Shown: positions 35,851-47,392 of the stretch, in pieces
Position numbering within the stretch: position 1 is the first letter of the stretch
Layout: each line of letters starts with the position of its first letter
NCBI GenBank assembly: GCA_006176705.1
Contig: QRFJ01002300.1
Location: forward strand, 167,539-231,538
Direction: 5' to 3'
DNA from: Cocos nucifera
Taxonomy: Eukaryota > Streptophyta > Magnoliopsida > Arecales > Arecaceae
DNA length: 64,000 nt
The notes under the pieces: model-generated
Seen by the model: only the letters and a program-made list of their open reading frames with translations
The model's database searches: none
What the model was told of the DNA's origin: nothing
Translations under genes and position numbers: made by a program

Positions 35851-38137
35851 TGAAGGTACTGCAGGATTTGCTTGATTGGATCAGATTAAGTAGCAAAATT
35901 TAAAATTTTTTCTTGTTGATCTGATCAAATTTGGGAGTTCTCAAATCCAATTACATAGATCTAAAATTAAAACATGCATTTAGGTATCGAGATACCACCT
36001 AATTGCATGTGAACTGTTTACTTGTTGTGATGATCTAAATGCTGTCCCAAGATCCGACTGAAGTCGTGCACGTGCCCGACCTCTACAAGCATCCACTCAG
36101 GTTAGATCTAGAGGTTTTCTCATTTTAGATCTGATCTCAAAAAATCAAAACCTGGATCTTCTTGGCATGCCTTTGCTCTGATATTCGACAGTAATCCGAT
36201 CTTCGATAGCAATCCAATCAACACATGATCGAAACATCAATGGCATGATCTTGCATTGATAGCACCTCGATGCTTGGAAACTGAATGGGCCCAACTCTTA
36301 GGTGTGGAGAAGAGGGAGAAGTGGAGGGAGAGGAGGCATGGAGGAGATGATCAGAGCCTAGGCGTTGTGATGTGGAATGGCCAAACCATTTGGCCAAGTC
36401 CTTATTTGTAGACAAAATAAGAGACCTAAGAGTCCTAGGGATTTAAGCAATTGATCGGATCAATTTGCTTAAAGTAGAAGGACTCTCCCTCAGCCTCCAT
36501 GACCTTTTTTGATTTTCTATGGGTTTTTGTCACACAAATTCACATGAAAGTGTGCACCACAATCTCATCTGGATAAGGGTGTTGGCGTAGGATAAAACTT
36601 CTCCAAGATTGAACTATTTCAAACTTGTTTGATCCATTCAAACAAGCAACCTCCTCAACCTCTTCATCTTTATTCACATGGGGTGCATGATAGGGATGGG
36701 CGTGCCCCCTTCTCTCTCTCAGAAACCATCTGGGGGCATGCACCCCAAGATAAACTCCAAGGGACATGCGCTCCTCCTTTCTTTCCTACATGCAAGATCA
36801 ACTCAGGGGGGTGCCAACTCTTGGCACCCCCTTGTCCTGATTCTTTTATTTAGATACCAGAACAAGGCATGATCTGACTAGGACAAGGTCCAATTAGACC
36901 AGAACTAGATCCATATAGGGTTCCTGGATGAGCCAAATCCAATTTGATTGAATCTAGACCAATCAGAAAATTCATAGGAGGAGAAAGTTAGGTCCAATCA
37001 TGTGCTAGCATGACTTTCTTGAACCTAATTAGATCTAATCCAAAATAATCAGACCACATGAGTCCAATTAATGACATTCAGATCCAAACTCTTATTTGTG
37101 TGATCCAGTTAGGTTCAATTCTATATGGTAATGTGATATGTCGCAATCTCCATCATTGGCATCATCGAAACAACTTTTCATGGATTAGAACTCTTTCTGA
37201 TTCATCCAATTAGAATCATCGATCATCAAAATAATTCTAGTTGATTCTAAAATCCATCAATGACACCTAGAAGTATGTGGTGGCAATCCACCAGAACTGA
37301 ATACGAACCTCTCAATGCAGCCATCATTTGATTGGGTTCTTCTATCATCAGTTTCGATAGGATCTAGATCAAGGTTGACTCGTCAAACCTAATTCCTGTC
37401 ATATGATTTGAATCATTCGATTTGAGTCCAATGTGAAACTCTAATAGAAATTTCTTTCTATTATTTTACACTATTATGGCCATGAGCTTATGGATTCGAT
37501 CTCATGATCATCATAGGACTACTCCTCTACCAAGATTAATAGATCCATCTTGGTGTGATCCAATTTCTATAATGAACATGCAATAGCCAACATACATCTC
37601 AGGATTCCAAATGGCTAGAAAACTAAGTTATGATGTAGTCAAATTATAGCACGCTCAAGGTGAACTACTGATGCATCTCAAGTCAGAAAAGTAGACACAG
37701 AACTACAGCATCGAGCTAGTTATCGACGAGAAGGTAGACTTTCTTATGATTGCTCGAAGTGGTCATGCTTAGTATCCTTATTCTCAACAAGCATCTATAC
37801 TCTTGCTCTAGTATCTTCATGCCATAGATTAAAGACTCATCCATCCTAAGAAAATGATTGTATACCAATTTTTTAGATCAATCATCATTCTCATGATGAT
37901 CCTATGATCAAGAGCTGTTTATGAGTTAATTATGACAACTTATGTCTCAAATCTTCAACTTTTGAGAATATGTGTTATCATATCCATTAGCCTAATGGAT
38001 GTATCACAGACACTTAATATACAAATATGATAGAAAAAATAATTTATTTTATTAATTATAAGTTAAAATTATGAAAATGCTCTTAGAAAGTATTTACAAG
38101 TGTTGGCCAATCTGACTTCTACGGCATACATCTAATA
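35851..38137 (-). repeat. 5' LTR of element C (2287 bp)
   Basis: It starts TGAAGGTACTGCAGG and ends CATCTAATA; the final CA seen in the 3' LTR has become TA. TGGAT follows at 38138-38142. Length matches the J family LTRs. Confidence 0.93.
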
Positions 38138-38142
38138 TGGAT

Positions 38143-39090
38143 AACAAAGAAATGGCATTTACATTTTATCATAGCTAGTGAGTGTAATGTACACATCTAA
38201 TAAATATTCTAAATTAGATAATGTCATGGATGCCTATTTTTGGCATTGTAGGCTTGGTCATATTAGTATAAATAGGATAAACAAGTTGGCCATAGAGGAA
38301 ATCCTCAACATCAATGATTGTGAATCATTATCAACCTGTGAATCATACCTTCTTAAAAAGATGACTAAGTCATCCTTTACTGGAAAGGGTTAACGAGCCA
38401 GCAATGTTCCAAGTCTAGTACATACCGATGTATGTGGATGTATGAACATGTGTGCTAGAGACAAGTATTATTACTTTATTACATTTACTGACGACCTATC
38501 TAAGTATGGGTATGTCTATCTTATGAAGAATAAATTTGATTTTTTTGAAATATTCAAATGATATCGTAATGAGGTAGAAAAATAACTTGAAAAAAGTATT
38601 AAAACTCTTTGGTTAGACCGAGGAGGTGAATACCTTTTCAATGAGTTTTTGACATATCTAGAAGAGAATGAGATTCTTTATCAATGAACCCCTCTTGGAA
38701 TATTATAGCATAATGGAGTTTCAAAAAGGAGGAACCAAATCCTATTAGGAATGGTTCGGTCCATAATGGGGTTTGAGATTCTATTGATTTCATTTTGGGA
38801 TTATACAGTTGAGACTTCTTATTTTGTTCTGAATAATGTTTTGAGTAAATTTATTGTAAAGACTCCATATGAGATATGGACTAGGTGTAGGCTGACAATC
38901 TCTCACCTTAGGGTTTGGGATTGTCTGGCATATATCAAACATTTGCAAATACATAAGCTTGGACCTAGGTTAAATAGGTGCTTGTTCATAGGGTATCCTA
39001 AGAAAACAAGAGGATATTACTTCTACCTTACTGAAGAAAGAAGGTGTTCATCAACAATAGAGCAGTCTTTTTGGAAAAGAAGTTTTTGAA
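38143..39090 (+). pseudogene. Integrase of element G
   Basis: After the TSD of C, pol of G resumes. The N-terminus reads YFWHCRLGHISINRINKL with TCESY, so the second Cys of CxxC is Tyr. The core has VHTDVCG and a WLDRGGEYL block, but the catalytic Glu is replaced by Lys (GVSKRRN). Stops occur at 38388 and at about 38559, 38583, 38685 and 38706. The open piece 38751-39089 is the core end and C-terminal region (TPYEIWTRCRLTISHLRVWDC, FIGYPKKTRGYYFY). It is catalytically dead. Confidence 0.87.
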
Positions 39091-40892
39091 GAAAGGAACT
39101 ACTACCTCTAAAGTTGAACTTGATGAAGTTCGATAGGTAGAAGGATCGGCATATTTATGTGAACCTATAGAATTTAATTTGATAAGATCAAACCTAGATG
39201 TCGTTGTAGAGGCATCCTTAAGGAGATCAGATAGAGTACCACATCAATTGAACAAATACTATGGTTTTCTGATCTGGGATGGAGATCCTATCGAGCTCGA
39301 CGAGAATGATGAGGATTCGATCAGCTATATGGATGCAATGCAGAAATCTAACTCTGATAAGTGGCTTAAAGCCATGAAATCCAAAATAGAGTCTATGAAG
39401 GTCAATGATGTATGGACATTAGTTGACCCACCTGAAGGGGTTAAATTCGTTAGATGTAAGTGGATATTCAAAAGGAAGAAGAGTGCAGATAGAAAGGTGG
39501 AGACTTATAAAGCCCGTCTGGTTGCTAAGAGATATCATCAACGTTATGGTATTGACGATGATGAGATATTTTCTTCTATGGTAATGCTCAAATCCATTTA
39601 GATTATGCTTGCAATAGCTGCCCATTTGGACTATAAGATCTGCTAGATAGATGTGAAGACAGCTTTTCTAAATGAAGAGCTGAAAGAAGAGGTATACATG
39701 ATACAACCTGGAGGGTTCACATCCACAAACGAGTCTAAGGTATGCAAGCTTCAAAGGTCCATTTATGGATTGAAATAGGCATCTTGAAGTTGGAACATGC
39801 ATTTTGATAAGACGATCAAAATGTATGGCTTCATTAAGAATGAAGAAGAGCCTTGCATATACAAATAGATAAATGCTTTAATAGTGGTATTCCTTATATT
39901 GTATATGGATGACATTGTCTTAATCGAGAATGACATTCCTGCATTGGAGAAAATAAAAGTTTGGCTGTCATCTCAATTCTCCATGAAGGACTTGGAAGAA
40001 GCATCCTACATCCTAGGGATGAAGATCTATAGGGATAGATCTAAGAGGATGCTGGGGTTATCCCAATCTATGTACATAGATACTATGCTGAAGTGGTTTA
40101 GTATGGAGAATTCCAGAAAGGGCTATCATCTGATAGGCCATGAAATTCCTTTCTCCAAGAAGGATTGTTCGACAATATCTCAAAAGAGAGAGCGTATGAG
40201 TAGAATTCCATATGCCTCGATAATGGGTTCTATCATACATGCCATAACATGTGTGAGACCAAATATGGCATACTCACTAGGCATAGTGAGTAGATACCAA
40301 TTTGATCTAGGGGAGAATCATAGAAAAATTGTGAAAACAATCCTTAAGTATTTGAGAAATATAAGGGCCAATGGCTGGTTTATGGTGAGTCTGATTTAAA
40401 ACTTATGAAATTTACAGACTCCAATTTTAAATCTGATCACGATGATAGCAAAAATATGCTGGGGTATGTTTTTATCCTTAATAGTAGAGGTGTATGCTAG
40501 AAAAGTTTCAAGTAGAGCACTATGGCTGAGTCAATTTGCGAGGCGAAATACATCACAACATCCGATGCTGCAAAGAAAGTTGTGTAGTTAAGAAAGTTTA
40601 TCACCAAGCTTGAAGTGGCATCCTTCCTTAATGGTCCAATCCTTATCTACTATGATAGCATTGGGGCCATTACTTAGACGAAGGAACCAAAAGCATGCTA
40701 GCAGATAAAGCATATTCTACACCGCTACCACCTTGTTTAGAAGATGGTGGATCGAAATGATGTTGAGCTTCATAAGATTGATAGAAAGGAGAATTTGATC
40801 GACCCATTCACTAAAGCCCTAGCGGTAAAGGAGTTTGATGATCACAAGTCGAAGATGGGTTTACGTTGCTATATCGAGTGGCTTTTAGGATA
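39091..40892 (+). pseudogene. RT and RNase H of element G
   Basis: The open piece 39179-39601 gives the linker and the start of RT (VWTLVDPPEGVKFVRCKWIFKRK, KARLVAKRYHQRYGID). Stops at about 39599, 39644 and 39776-39785 follow. The piece 39884-40399 has the catalytic LYMDDIVLI, then the Angela/BARE-type SQFSMKDLEEASYILGMKIYRDRSK and IPYASIMGSIIHA. RNase H runs to a stop near 40892 with AESICEAKYI, IYYDSIGAI and LIDPFTKAL. YMDD is intact, but the frame is not. Confidence 0.88.
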
Positions 40893-40899
40893 AGGGAGT

Positions 40900-41068
40900 T
40901 ATTAAAAAATATGTCCCAAAGTCAATCATCAGCCTATTAATGATGGAGCTATTTTATATAAATGTATGTGAATTGATAATTAATAAAATATTATTTAAAA
41001 TTTTTTATCATAAATGTGTGTATCTTTTAACAAACTCTTGTGTTATGATAAAGTCCTTAGGATTTATT
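40900..41068 (+). repeat. Start of the 3' LTR of element G, cut by element I
   Basis: From TATTAAAAAATATGTCCCAAAG on, it aligns with the LTR of H at 44894 (TGTTGAAAAATATGTCCC) for about 165 bp, including TATCTTTTAACAAACT. A purine run GATAAGGGAG lies just before. Similarity stops at about 41068, where I begins. G and H are thus one family. Confidence 0.8.
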
Positions 41069-41288
41069 TGGGGTAAAATAATCCCTACCGAAGTTTTTGG
41101 CCAAAGTCCTTAGCAGCCGACCTCTCTCCTATTAGAATTCATCGACCCCCTCAGCAACAAATTCATACCACAGAACCTCTCAAAAGTACATAGAAGTCCG
41201 ACGACACGATCTTGAATAGTAAAGAAGAATTGTTGTTATACTAACCTTGCCTTTTAACTAACAACAAATGATGGGCTTGAGGCCCGAT

Positions 41289-41965
41289 TGCACTTCTTCT
41301 AGATAAACTCCTCCAGTCGCACTCCTTTTGGACGAACTCCTCTAGCCGCACTCCTTTCGGATGAAGGAATTCCTCCAGTTGCACTCTTTCTGAATGAACT
41401 CCTCCAGTCATCCTCCTTTCGGATGAACACCTCTAGTCGCACTCCTTTCGGATGAATTCCACCGATCGCACTTCTTCGAGATGAACTCCAATCGCACTCC
41501 TTTGGAATAAATTTCTCCAGTCGTGCTCCTTTTGGATGAATTCCTCCAGTTGTGCTCCTTCCGAACGAACTCCTCCAATAGTAGTCCTTTCAATCACACT
41601 CATTTCGGATGAGCTCCTCCAATCACACTCATTCCAGATGAACTCCTCCAGTCGCACTCATTTTGGACGAACTCCTTCAGTCGTACTCCTTTCAGACAAA
41701 CTCCTTTAGTCACACTCTTTTTGGATGAACTCCTCCAATCATGCTCCATCTAGATGAATTCTTCCAGTCGCGCTCCTTCCGAATGAACTCCTCTAGTAGC
41801 TCTCCTTGTAGTCGAATTTTTTCTGGATGAACTCCTCCAGTCATGCTCCTTTCGGATGAATTCCTTTAGTTGCACACCTTCTAGATGAACTCCTCCAGCA
41901 ATGCTCCTTCTAGTCAAATTTCTTCTAGATGAACCCCTTCAGTCGTGCTCCTTTCAATAGTGCTC
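41289..41965. repeat. 29-bp minisatellite, about 21 units, in the LTR of I
   Basis: The unit is close to CGCACTCCTTTCGGATGAA followed by CTCCTCCAGT. Most units are exactly 29 bp; a few have 3-15 bp insertions, such as at 41590 and 41800. As 29 is not a multiple of three, the small minus-strand ORFs here are accidental. It lies upstream of the TATA box, in U3. Confidence 0.92.
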
Positions 41966-42359
41966 CTTCCAATTACGGACCTACTCAATCCCTGCCATGT
42001 CTGTCGGTTGAAGCCATCCAAAGGAATCTTGCCAAATCATTAATACATAACAATCACTCTGCAAAGGATGGAGCATAGAACTTCATATCTCAATTTAGGA
42101 GGCACCACTTGCATGTAGCCTAAGAAGCTTTTGAACTTCTTAAAGCCACTAGATATTGCTTCCAATGGACCTCGACCAGTCATAAGTTCACCATATACCC
42201 CAAAGTCTCCGACCTATGTCTAAACTCCAACAAAGGGATCTCCACCATCTACAAGTCATGACAAATAAAAACTCATTCTCATAACAAACTCCACGTGGCT
42301 TTAGCGGCCCACTACTAGATGGTTACGACTATCACCATTAGTTTGTTACATGCTTCGTC

Positions 42360-42367
42360 TATAAAAG
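42360..42367 (+). promoter_or_regulatory. TATA box of the I LTR
   Basis: TATAAAAG in the non-repetitive part after the minisatellite, about 230 bp before the LTR end. Confidence 0.55.
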
Positions 42368-42722
42368 AAACCTTCCAAATATATTTTCCTCTAAGCTTTC
42401 TTTTCCTTCCTGTTACTCTACTTCTCTACTTTCCTGAGCACTCCATTCTAGCTGGCCGAAAAACTAATTTGAGCGTTGAAAGATCCTACTGGAGCCACCA
42501 ACCTTCGGTTAGAATTTTATTTTGTAGGTCTAGTCGGCGGCCTCATCTTTTCCACTCCAGCTATCTCCGGCATCCTCATGGATTTCTGCTCCAATAGGAT
42601 TGGTGCTAGAGGAAGGGACTCTAAGCTCTTATTCTAATGGAGTGCCTAGTCAATCTTATCTACTTTCTTCCTCTCCTAATAGCTTTGAATCCATATCCAT
42701 TTGATCTCTATTTGCTCCAAAA

Positions 42723-44893
42723 ATGCTTCCAAAAATGACAACCATCTGGCGATCCACTGCCTCCATTGTAAGATCTGAGCCAAACTCGCCTGCTCCAACA
42801 CCATCACCAGCACCTCAATCTCCACCACCGGTGGCCATGGTGGATCTAGAGCAGTTCAACCTGCTGATGCAGTAGATTTGAGACCTCATCGAAATGGTGC
42901 AGGCCATGCAGCAACCCTCGGTAGCAGTCCAGCCAAAAAACCTCCCATCAAAATTTCAAGAACTGGCCTAAAGAAAGCATACTTGGGCCAGCAGACCCGT
43001 TACACCTAGAAATGAGAAATGAAAAATAGAAGATCCCTATTCTGAACAAGATTCTTCTCCGAAGGAGACTTTTCCTATCTACAACCAATGACCCTTTGAG
43101 ATCCATGGTCGGGATGATGATCTCGATCAAAAACTTTAGGATATGAACCAGTGGGTTGAGGAGCTCCGCCATGCCGCTCTGATGCATCATGATGACATCT
43201 GCACCGATCCTTCCTTCTTTATCAAAATTATGCAGGAGCCCATCCCACCGAACTTCAAGCTCTCCAAATTTGAGAGTTATGATGGAATTTCTAATCTGGT
43301 CAACCACCTTGAGGCATTCCGAATGATGATGCTGCTCCACAATGCATCGGATGCCATTCTGTGCCAAGATTTTTCATCTATCTTGAAGAAAGCAAAAAGA
43401 AACTGATACTCGAGCCTTAAGTCGGGTATGATCTTTTCTTTTGACTAAATGAGCCATCAGTTTATGGCTTATTTCATAAGCACCCGATGTCCAAGACGAG
43501 GCTTGGACTCCCTCATCAATATAAAGAAGAAGGAAGGAGAATCTATCTAATCTTACATCAGCCACTTCAATGCTACTGTGTTGGAGGTTTGGAACTTGGA
43601 CCAATCTATAGCCATGGCCACACTGAAAGGCAGTCTTTAGAAGAATGATCTTCTATCCTCTTTAGAAAGAAAGTACCTTAAAAATTTTACTGATATGTTG
43701 GCCCAGGTGGAAGGTTTTGCCCGAGCTATAGCCAATGATCCTCTAAGATCCTTAGTCGGAATGATGATCTCGATCACAAACTTTAGGACATGAACCAGTG
43801 GATTGAGGAGCTCCGCCATGCCGATTCGGTGCATCATGATGACATCTGCACCGATCCTTCTCTATCAAAATTATGCAGGAGCCCATCCTATCGAACTTCA
43901 AGCTCTCCAAATTCGAGAGTTACGATGGAACTTCTGATCTGGTCGACCACCTTAAGACATTCCAAATGATGATGCTGCTCCACAATGCATCGGATGCCAT
44001 TCTGTGCCAAGATTTTCCATCTACCCTAAAGAAAGCAAAAAGAAATTGATACTTGAGCCTTAAGCTGGGTATGATCTTTTCTTTTGACCAGATAAGCCAT
44101 CAGTTTGTGGCTTATTTTATAAGCAGCCGATGTCCAAGATGAGGCTTGGACTCCCTCATCAATATAAAGAAGAAGGAAAGGAATCTATCTAATCTTACAT
44201 CAGCCACTTCAATGCTACTGTGTTGGAGGTCTAGAACTTGGACCAATCTATAGCCATGCCTGCACTAAAAAGTAGCCTTTAGAAGAATGATCTTCTATCC
44301 TCTCTAGAAAAAAAGTATCCTAAAAATTTTGCTGATATGTTGGCCCAGGTGGAAGGTTATGCCCGAGCTAAGGAGGCCTTTAAATTAAAGGATGATGAGG
44401 TTGCAAGAGAGTAGCAGGTGGATGAATCCAGCAAGCCTACACCTAAAAGCAAGCTGAGTGAAGCTCAGTCACGCTCTTGAACTTTTGAGCACAGACGAGC
44501 CCGAACTCCTTCTCGAGTTTGTCGGTAGGGAAGTCCAGATCAAAGAAATTGGTGGAACTTCCCTTCCAAAAGATTTAACAACTATTCTCCCTTGAATGCC
44601 TCAAAGACCTAAGTGCTAATGGAGATAAGGGAGCAGGTGCCTAGATCAAAAAGGATGTGGACTCATTTAGTGAAACACAATCCCAATAAATACTGCCTCT
44701 ACCATCATGATCATGGTCATGATACTGAAGAGTGTACCTAGCTTCAGAATGAGATTGAGGCACTGATCAAAAAAGATTGACTGGATCGATTTATAAGATG
44801 TCGGCCAGAGAGAAGAGAAGATTGTCGAGAGTGCCCCCGTAGCACTAGCCATCTCAGAGAGATGAATTGCAAGGAGATCAGCCTCCCCTTGGG
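42723..44893 (+). pseudogene. gag of element I (Tat-like, with internal duplication)
   Basis: The frame begins near 42723 with a Pro-rich N-terminus (PAPTPSPAPQSPPPVAMV). The core has IMQEPIPPNFKLSKFESYDG, then LEAFRMMMLLHNASDAILC, the Tat-type gag pattern. The open piece 43143-43406 is its cleanest part. A 647-bp block of this core is tandemly doubled. After the second copy follow a basic Ser/Arg region and KYCLYHHDHGHDTEEC at about 44686-44733, the C-x3-H...H...C-type motif of these gags. Many stops are present. H cuts it at 44894. Confidence 0.82.
43079..44372 (+). repeat. 647-bp tandem duplication within the I gag
   Basis: Units about 43079-43726 and 43727-44372. Both run from CCAATGANCCT through GATGATGATCTCGATCA and end GGCCCAGGTGGAAGGTT-TGCCCGAGCTA. 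They differ by scattered substitutions and a few indels (for example CCTTCCTTCTTTATC against CCTTCTCTATC). Confidence 0.9.
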
Positions 44894-47372
44894 TGTTGAA
44901 AAATATGTCCCAAAGCCAATCATCAGCCTATTGATGGTTGAGCTATATTATAATTATAATTAATTTATTAATTAATAAAATATACTTTTAGATTTTTTCA
45001 TCATAAGTTTTTATCTTTTAACAAACTTCATTATTGTGATGAAGTCCTTAGAATTATTTAGATTTGATGAGGAGAGGATTTATCGATTAGTCCTTAAAAT
45101 TATTCAGGATCAAATAATAGGCTGTTAATAAGGACGACAGCGTCTATCGAACATAGATCACTGTATACCATATAGATTGGTTGTTCTCTTAACCAAGAAG
45201 TATGTAGACACTGGTAAGAAATACAAGTAAGATGTAGGAGTAAATCATTACTGAATGTAACCATCTCTAGAGCATTCTGCTGTCAAGAATGTCTCTGATG
45301 GGATACAGGTATAAGTGTCCCTTAGATCTAAGACCATCTCAATGGCTTGCAAGAAACTCACTGTGCTTTGGTACTGGACTAACTAAATTTTTAATTTAAT
45401 AATGGAAGGCTTCTAGGCACAATCAAGTACTTGTAAAATTGGTGTGTGATTAACATGGGATTGACCACCCCAAGAGTTAGAGAAGAATGTATCACTATAT
45501 TTCAATATAGCAAAATCTTGGCCAAGATAATCTATGAGATGGATTTGATATTTTGAAATATAATGTGGATAGCCTGATCAAAGTTAATAGTTAAACTTTG
45601 AGTTGTCCTATGAGCATTTTGGTCAAGGAAATGAATTAGATAAAAACTATATCTATATTGGTTCTAAGGATGTTGTTCTACACATTCGACCTATCCGATC
45701 ATCAAGTATCATTGCTAGATGGTCACTTCGATTGATATAGAAATTTATTCCTATCCTACTGACTTGGGTTTAGACCTATGAAGTCACACACATTAAAGTT
45801 CATGATCCGATCGGATGGTTGATTAACGATTGAGAATCATTCTAAGGTTAAACGATCAATATAATTGATGTTTAACCTAGTGCAAATGTTATAGGAGGAT
45901 GGATTTGCAATTTGATTGCTAATTAACTTAATTTGATTAAGGCAAAGGGCTAAGATTAAGTCTAATTAAATATGATTTAATTAGATTTAGTTTAGACTTA
46001 ATTGGATCAGGTCCAATTAGTTTATTGGATAAGCCAAGTACAAGGAAGAACTAGTCCTAGTTCAACTAGGACTTAGGTCAACCCAATTTTCTAATTTAAT
46101 TAAAAAATTAAATCAAAATTAAATTTAATTTAATTAAGTTCTTAATTAGATTAGGACATAATTTAACTGGGTTGAGTTACTTCTGGTTTGATTTGGTTTG
46201 AGAAAACATATTTGACCAAGTCAAATATAGAATCCTAGTAAAACTAGGATTCATCTTGCTTGTGCCACCTATATCCCATGCCCTCCATGCTCTTTCTATC
46301 TTGTTTTTGGTGATAAATCTCCTCTCTCCCTGATCATCACACATGCCCACCCCTCTCCTCTCTTTCCTATTTGGCATTAAGTTGTGGACCAGGTTAATAG
46401 ATGGAAAGTTGTTGAAGTTTGTTGGACTCTATATGATAGAATCCCAACAAACTTGGTCTTTTCACATGTGTGCCACCCCATCCTAATTTCTCCTCTGATT
46501 TCCATAGTTAAAAGGAAAAATTTTTGTGCACCTACCCTGGTGGTCCATGCCTAAAACAAAGGAGGGGGAGCCCAAGTGTTGGGCACCCCAACAACTTGCC
46601 ATATGTGTTATTACCTTGTGTAGGAATTTGACCCAACGAAGACTCTTCCATATCTCTTTATAAGGAGGACTTTTTGGGCTGAATATTATATTAATTATAG
46701 ATATTGAGAGAACTCTTGGGCATAAGAAAATCTGAGAGAAAGACCCTTGGGGCATGGGGATTTCATAGACACCAATCTAGGTGTCTAGGTGAGAGAAAAG
46801 AGAAGAAGAAGAGGGTCTTCTTTTAGGGTTCTTTTGCTCTTTCTTTCTCCTTCTCCTTTAGAGATTTTCAAGTGTTGTTTCAGATTGAAAGTCTCTTCCT
46901 TTTGATTTTTTGGAGTGTCGAAGTCTTGAAGAAGAAAGCACCAGATCAACCATTGTAGAAGGATCAGCACAGTACTAGCACACTGAGCTGATTTCCTGCA
47001 TCGAACTTCTGATCGGGGTTCGTAGGCTCGTGTTGACATCTCTTAGAGATCGGATATGTGTGTGGCTCAGAGCTCATGCTTCAGCCTAGATCAGTATGTT
47101 AGAACATCTAACTTACATAGGTAATATAGATATGATCTATTATTACATACCTGCATTAGATGTACTGTAGATGCATGTTGATATGATCAACATATTTTTT
47201 CTTAATATTTTTAATTTTTTATTTAATCTCATGCTATAATCATGTAATAGGATCTTAGATCTAGAAGTTTTCTACTTTTTGTGAATAAATTTTGATTTAT
47301 TTTAGTCTTTCGCTGCCTCATCTTGAAAAAGTTTCAAGATCTAGTCTTGAAACACTAGATCTGATTCTTTCA
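44894..47372 (+). repeat. 5' LTR of element H (2479 bp)
   Basis: It starts TGTTGAAAAATATGTCCC and ends GATCTGATTCTTTCA, giving TG...CA ends. TATA-like TTTATAAGG lies at about 46657-46665. It is followed at once by a primer site. Small ORFs within have no recognised domain. Confidence 0.88.
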
Positions 47373-47374
47373 AT

Positions 47375-47392
47375 TGGTATCAGAGTCTAGGT
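47375..47392 (+). promoter_or_regulatory. Primer binding site of element H
   Basis: TGGTATCAGAGTCTAGGT, initiator tRNA-Met type, two bases after the LTR end. Confidence 0.88.

Larger units (their letters stand above)
6191..38137 (-). mobile_element. Element C: Ty1/copia retrotransposon on minus, with four nested insertions
   Basis: C is bounded by LTRs at 6191-8326 (3') and 35851-38137 (5') with TGGAT on both sides. Removing K, A, D and F leaves about 9.9 kb, close to the 10.0 kb of its sister family J. Both families share LTR starts (TGAAGG), LTR tails (TCTAACA) and leader sequence. In minus-strand order it holds primer site, leader, gag, protease, integrase, RT and RNase H. Every coding block has stops and frameshifts. 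C is younger than G, which it interrupts, and older than K, A, D and F. Confidence 0.93.
3196..41068 (+). mobile_element. Element G: old Ty1/copia retrotransposon, split by element C
   Basis: G is a plus-strand copia element in two pieces. The left piece (3196-6190) holds LTR-like sequence, a primer site, a leader, gag and protease. The right piece (38138-41068) holds integrase, RT, RNase H and the start of the 3' LTR. The pieces are parted by C, whose TGGAT duplication lies at both junctions. Domain order is copia type (integrase before RT), and the RT region resembles the Angela/BARE group. The coding parts carry many stops. J' probably truncates the 5' LTR, and I interrupts the 3' LTR at about 41069. 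Confidence 0.85.
41069..42593 (+). repeat. 5' LTR of element I
   Basis: It starts near TGGGGTAAAATAATCCC. It holds a 29-bp minisatellite (41289-41965) and a TATAAAAG at 42360-42367, then a transcribed part. The right end is placed at CTCCA (42589-42593), just before the primer-like TTGGTGCTAGAGGAAGGG at about 42600-42617. Both ends are uncertain by several bases. Confidence 0.6.
41069..44893 (+). mobile_element. Element I: Tat-like Ty3/gypsy retrotransposon, left part
   Basis: I comprises a 5' LTR (about 41069-42593), a primer-like site and a gag. It is cut at 44894 by H, and its pol and 3' LTR are not in the window. The gag and its C-terminal CxxH...C motif fit the Tat group. The left boundary is set where LTR similarity of G to H ends and a TG occurs; the TSD cannot be checked. 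Confidence 0.72.

Noticed and set aside
41408..41657. Minus-strand ORFs with repeating EEF/RSA-like units as a repeat protein
   Set aside because: The unit is 29 bp, so the frame rotates every repeat; these are accidental ORFs.
41289..41965. Regular 29-bp repeats that recall a CRISPR array
   Set aside because: Units are head to tail without unique spacers, in a plant retrotransposon LTR; this is a minisatellite.
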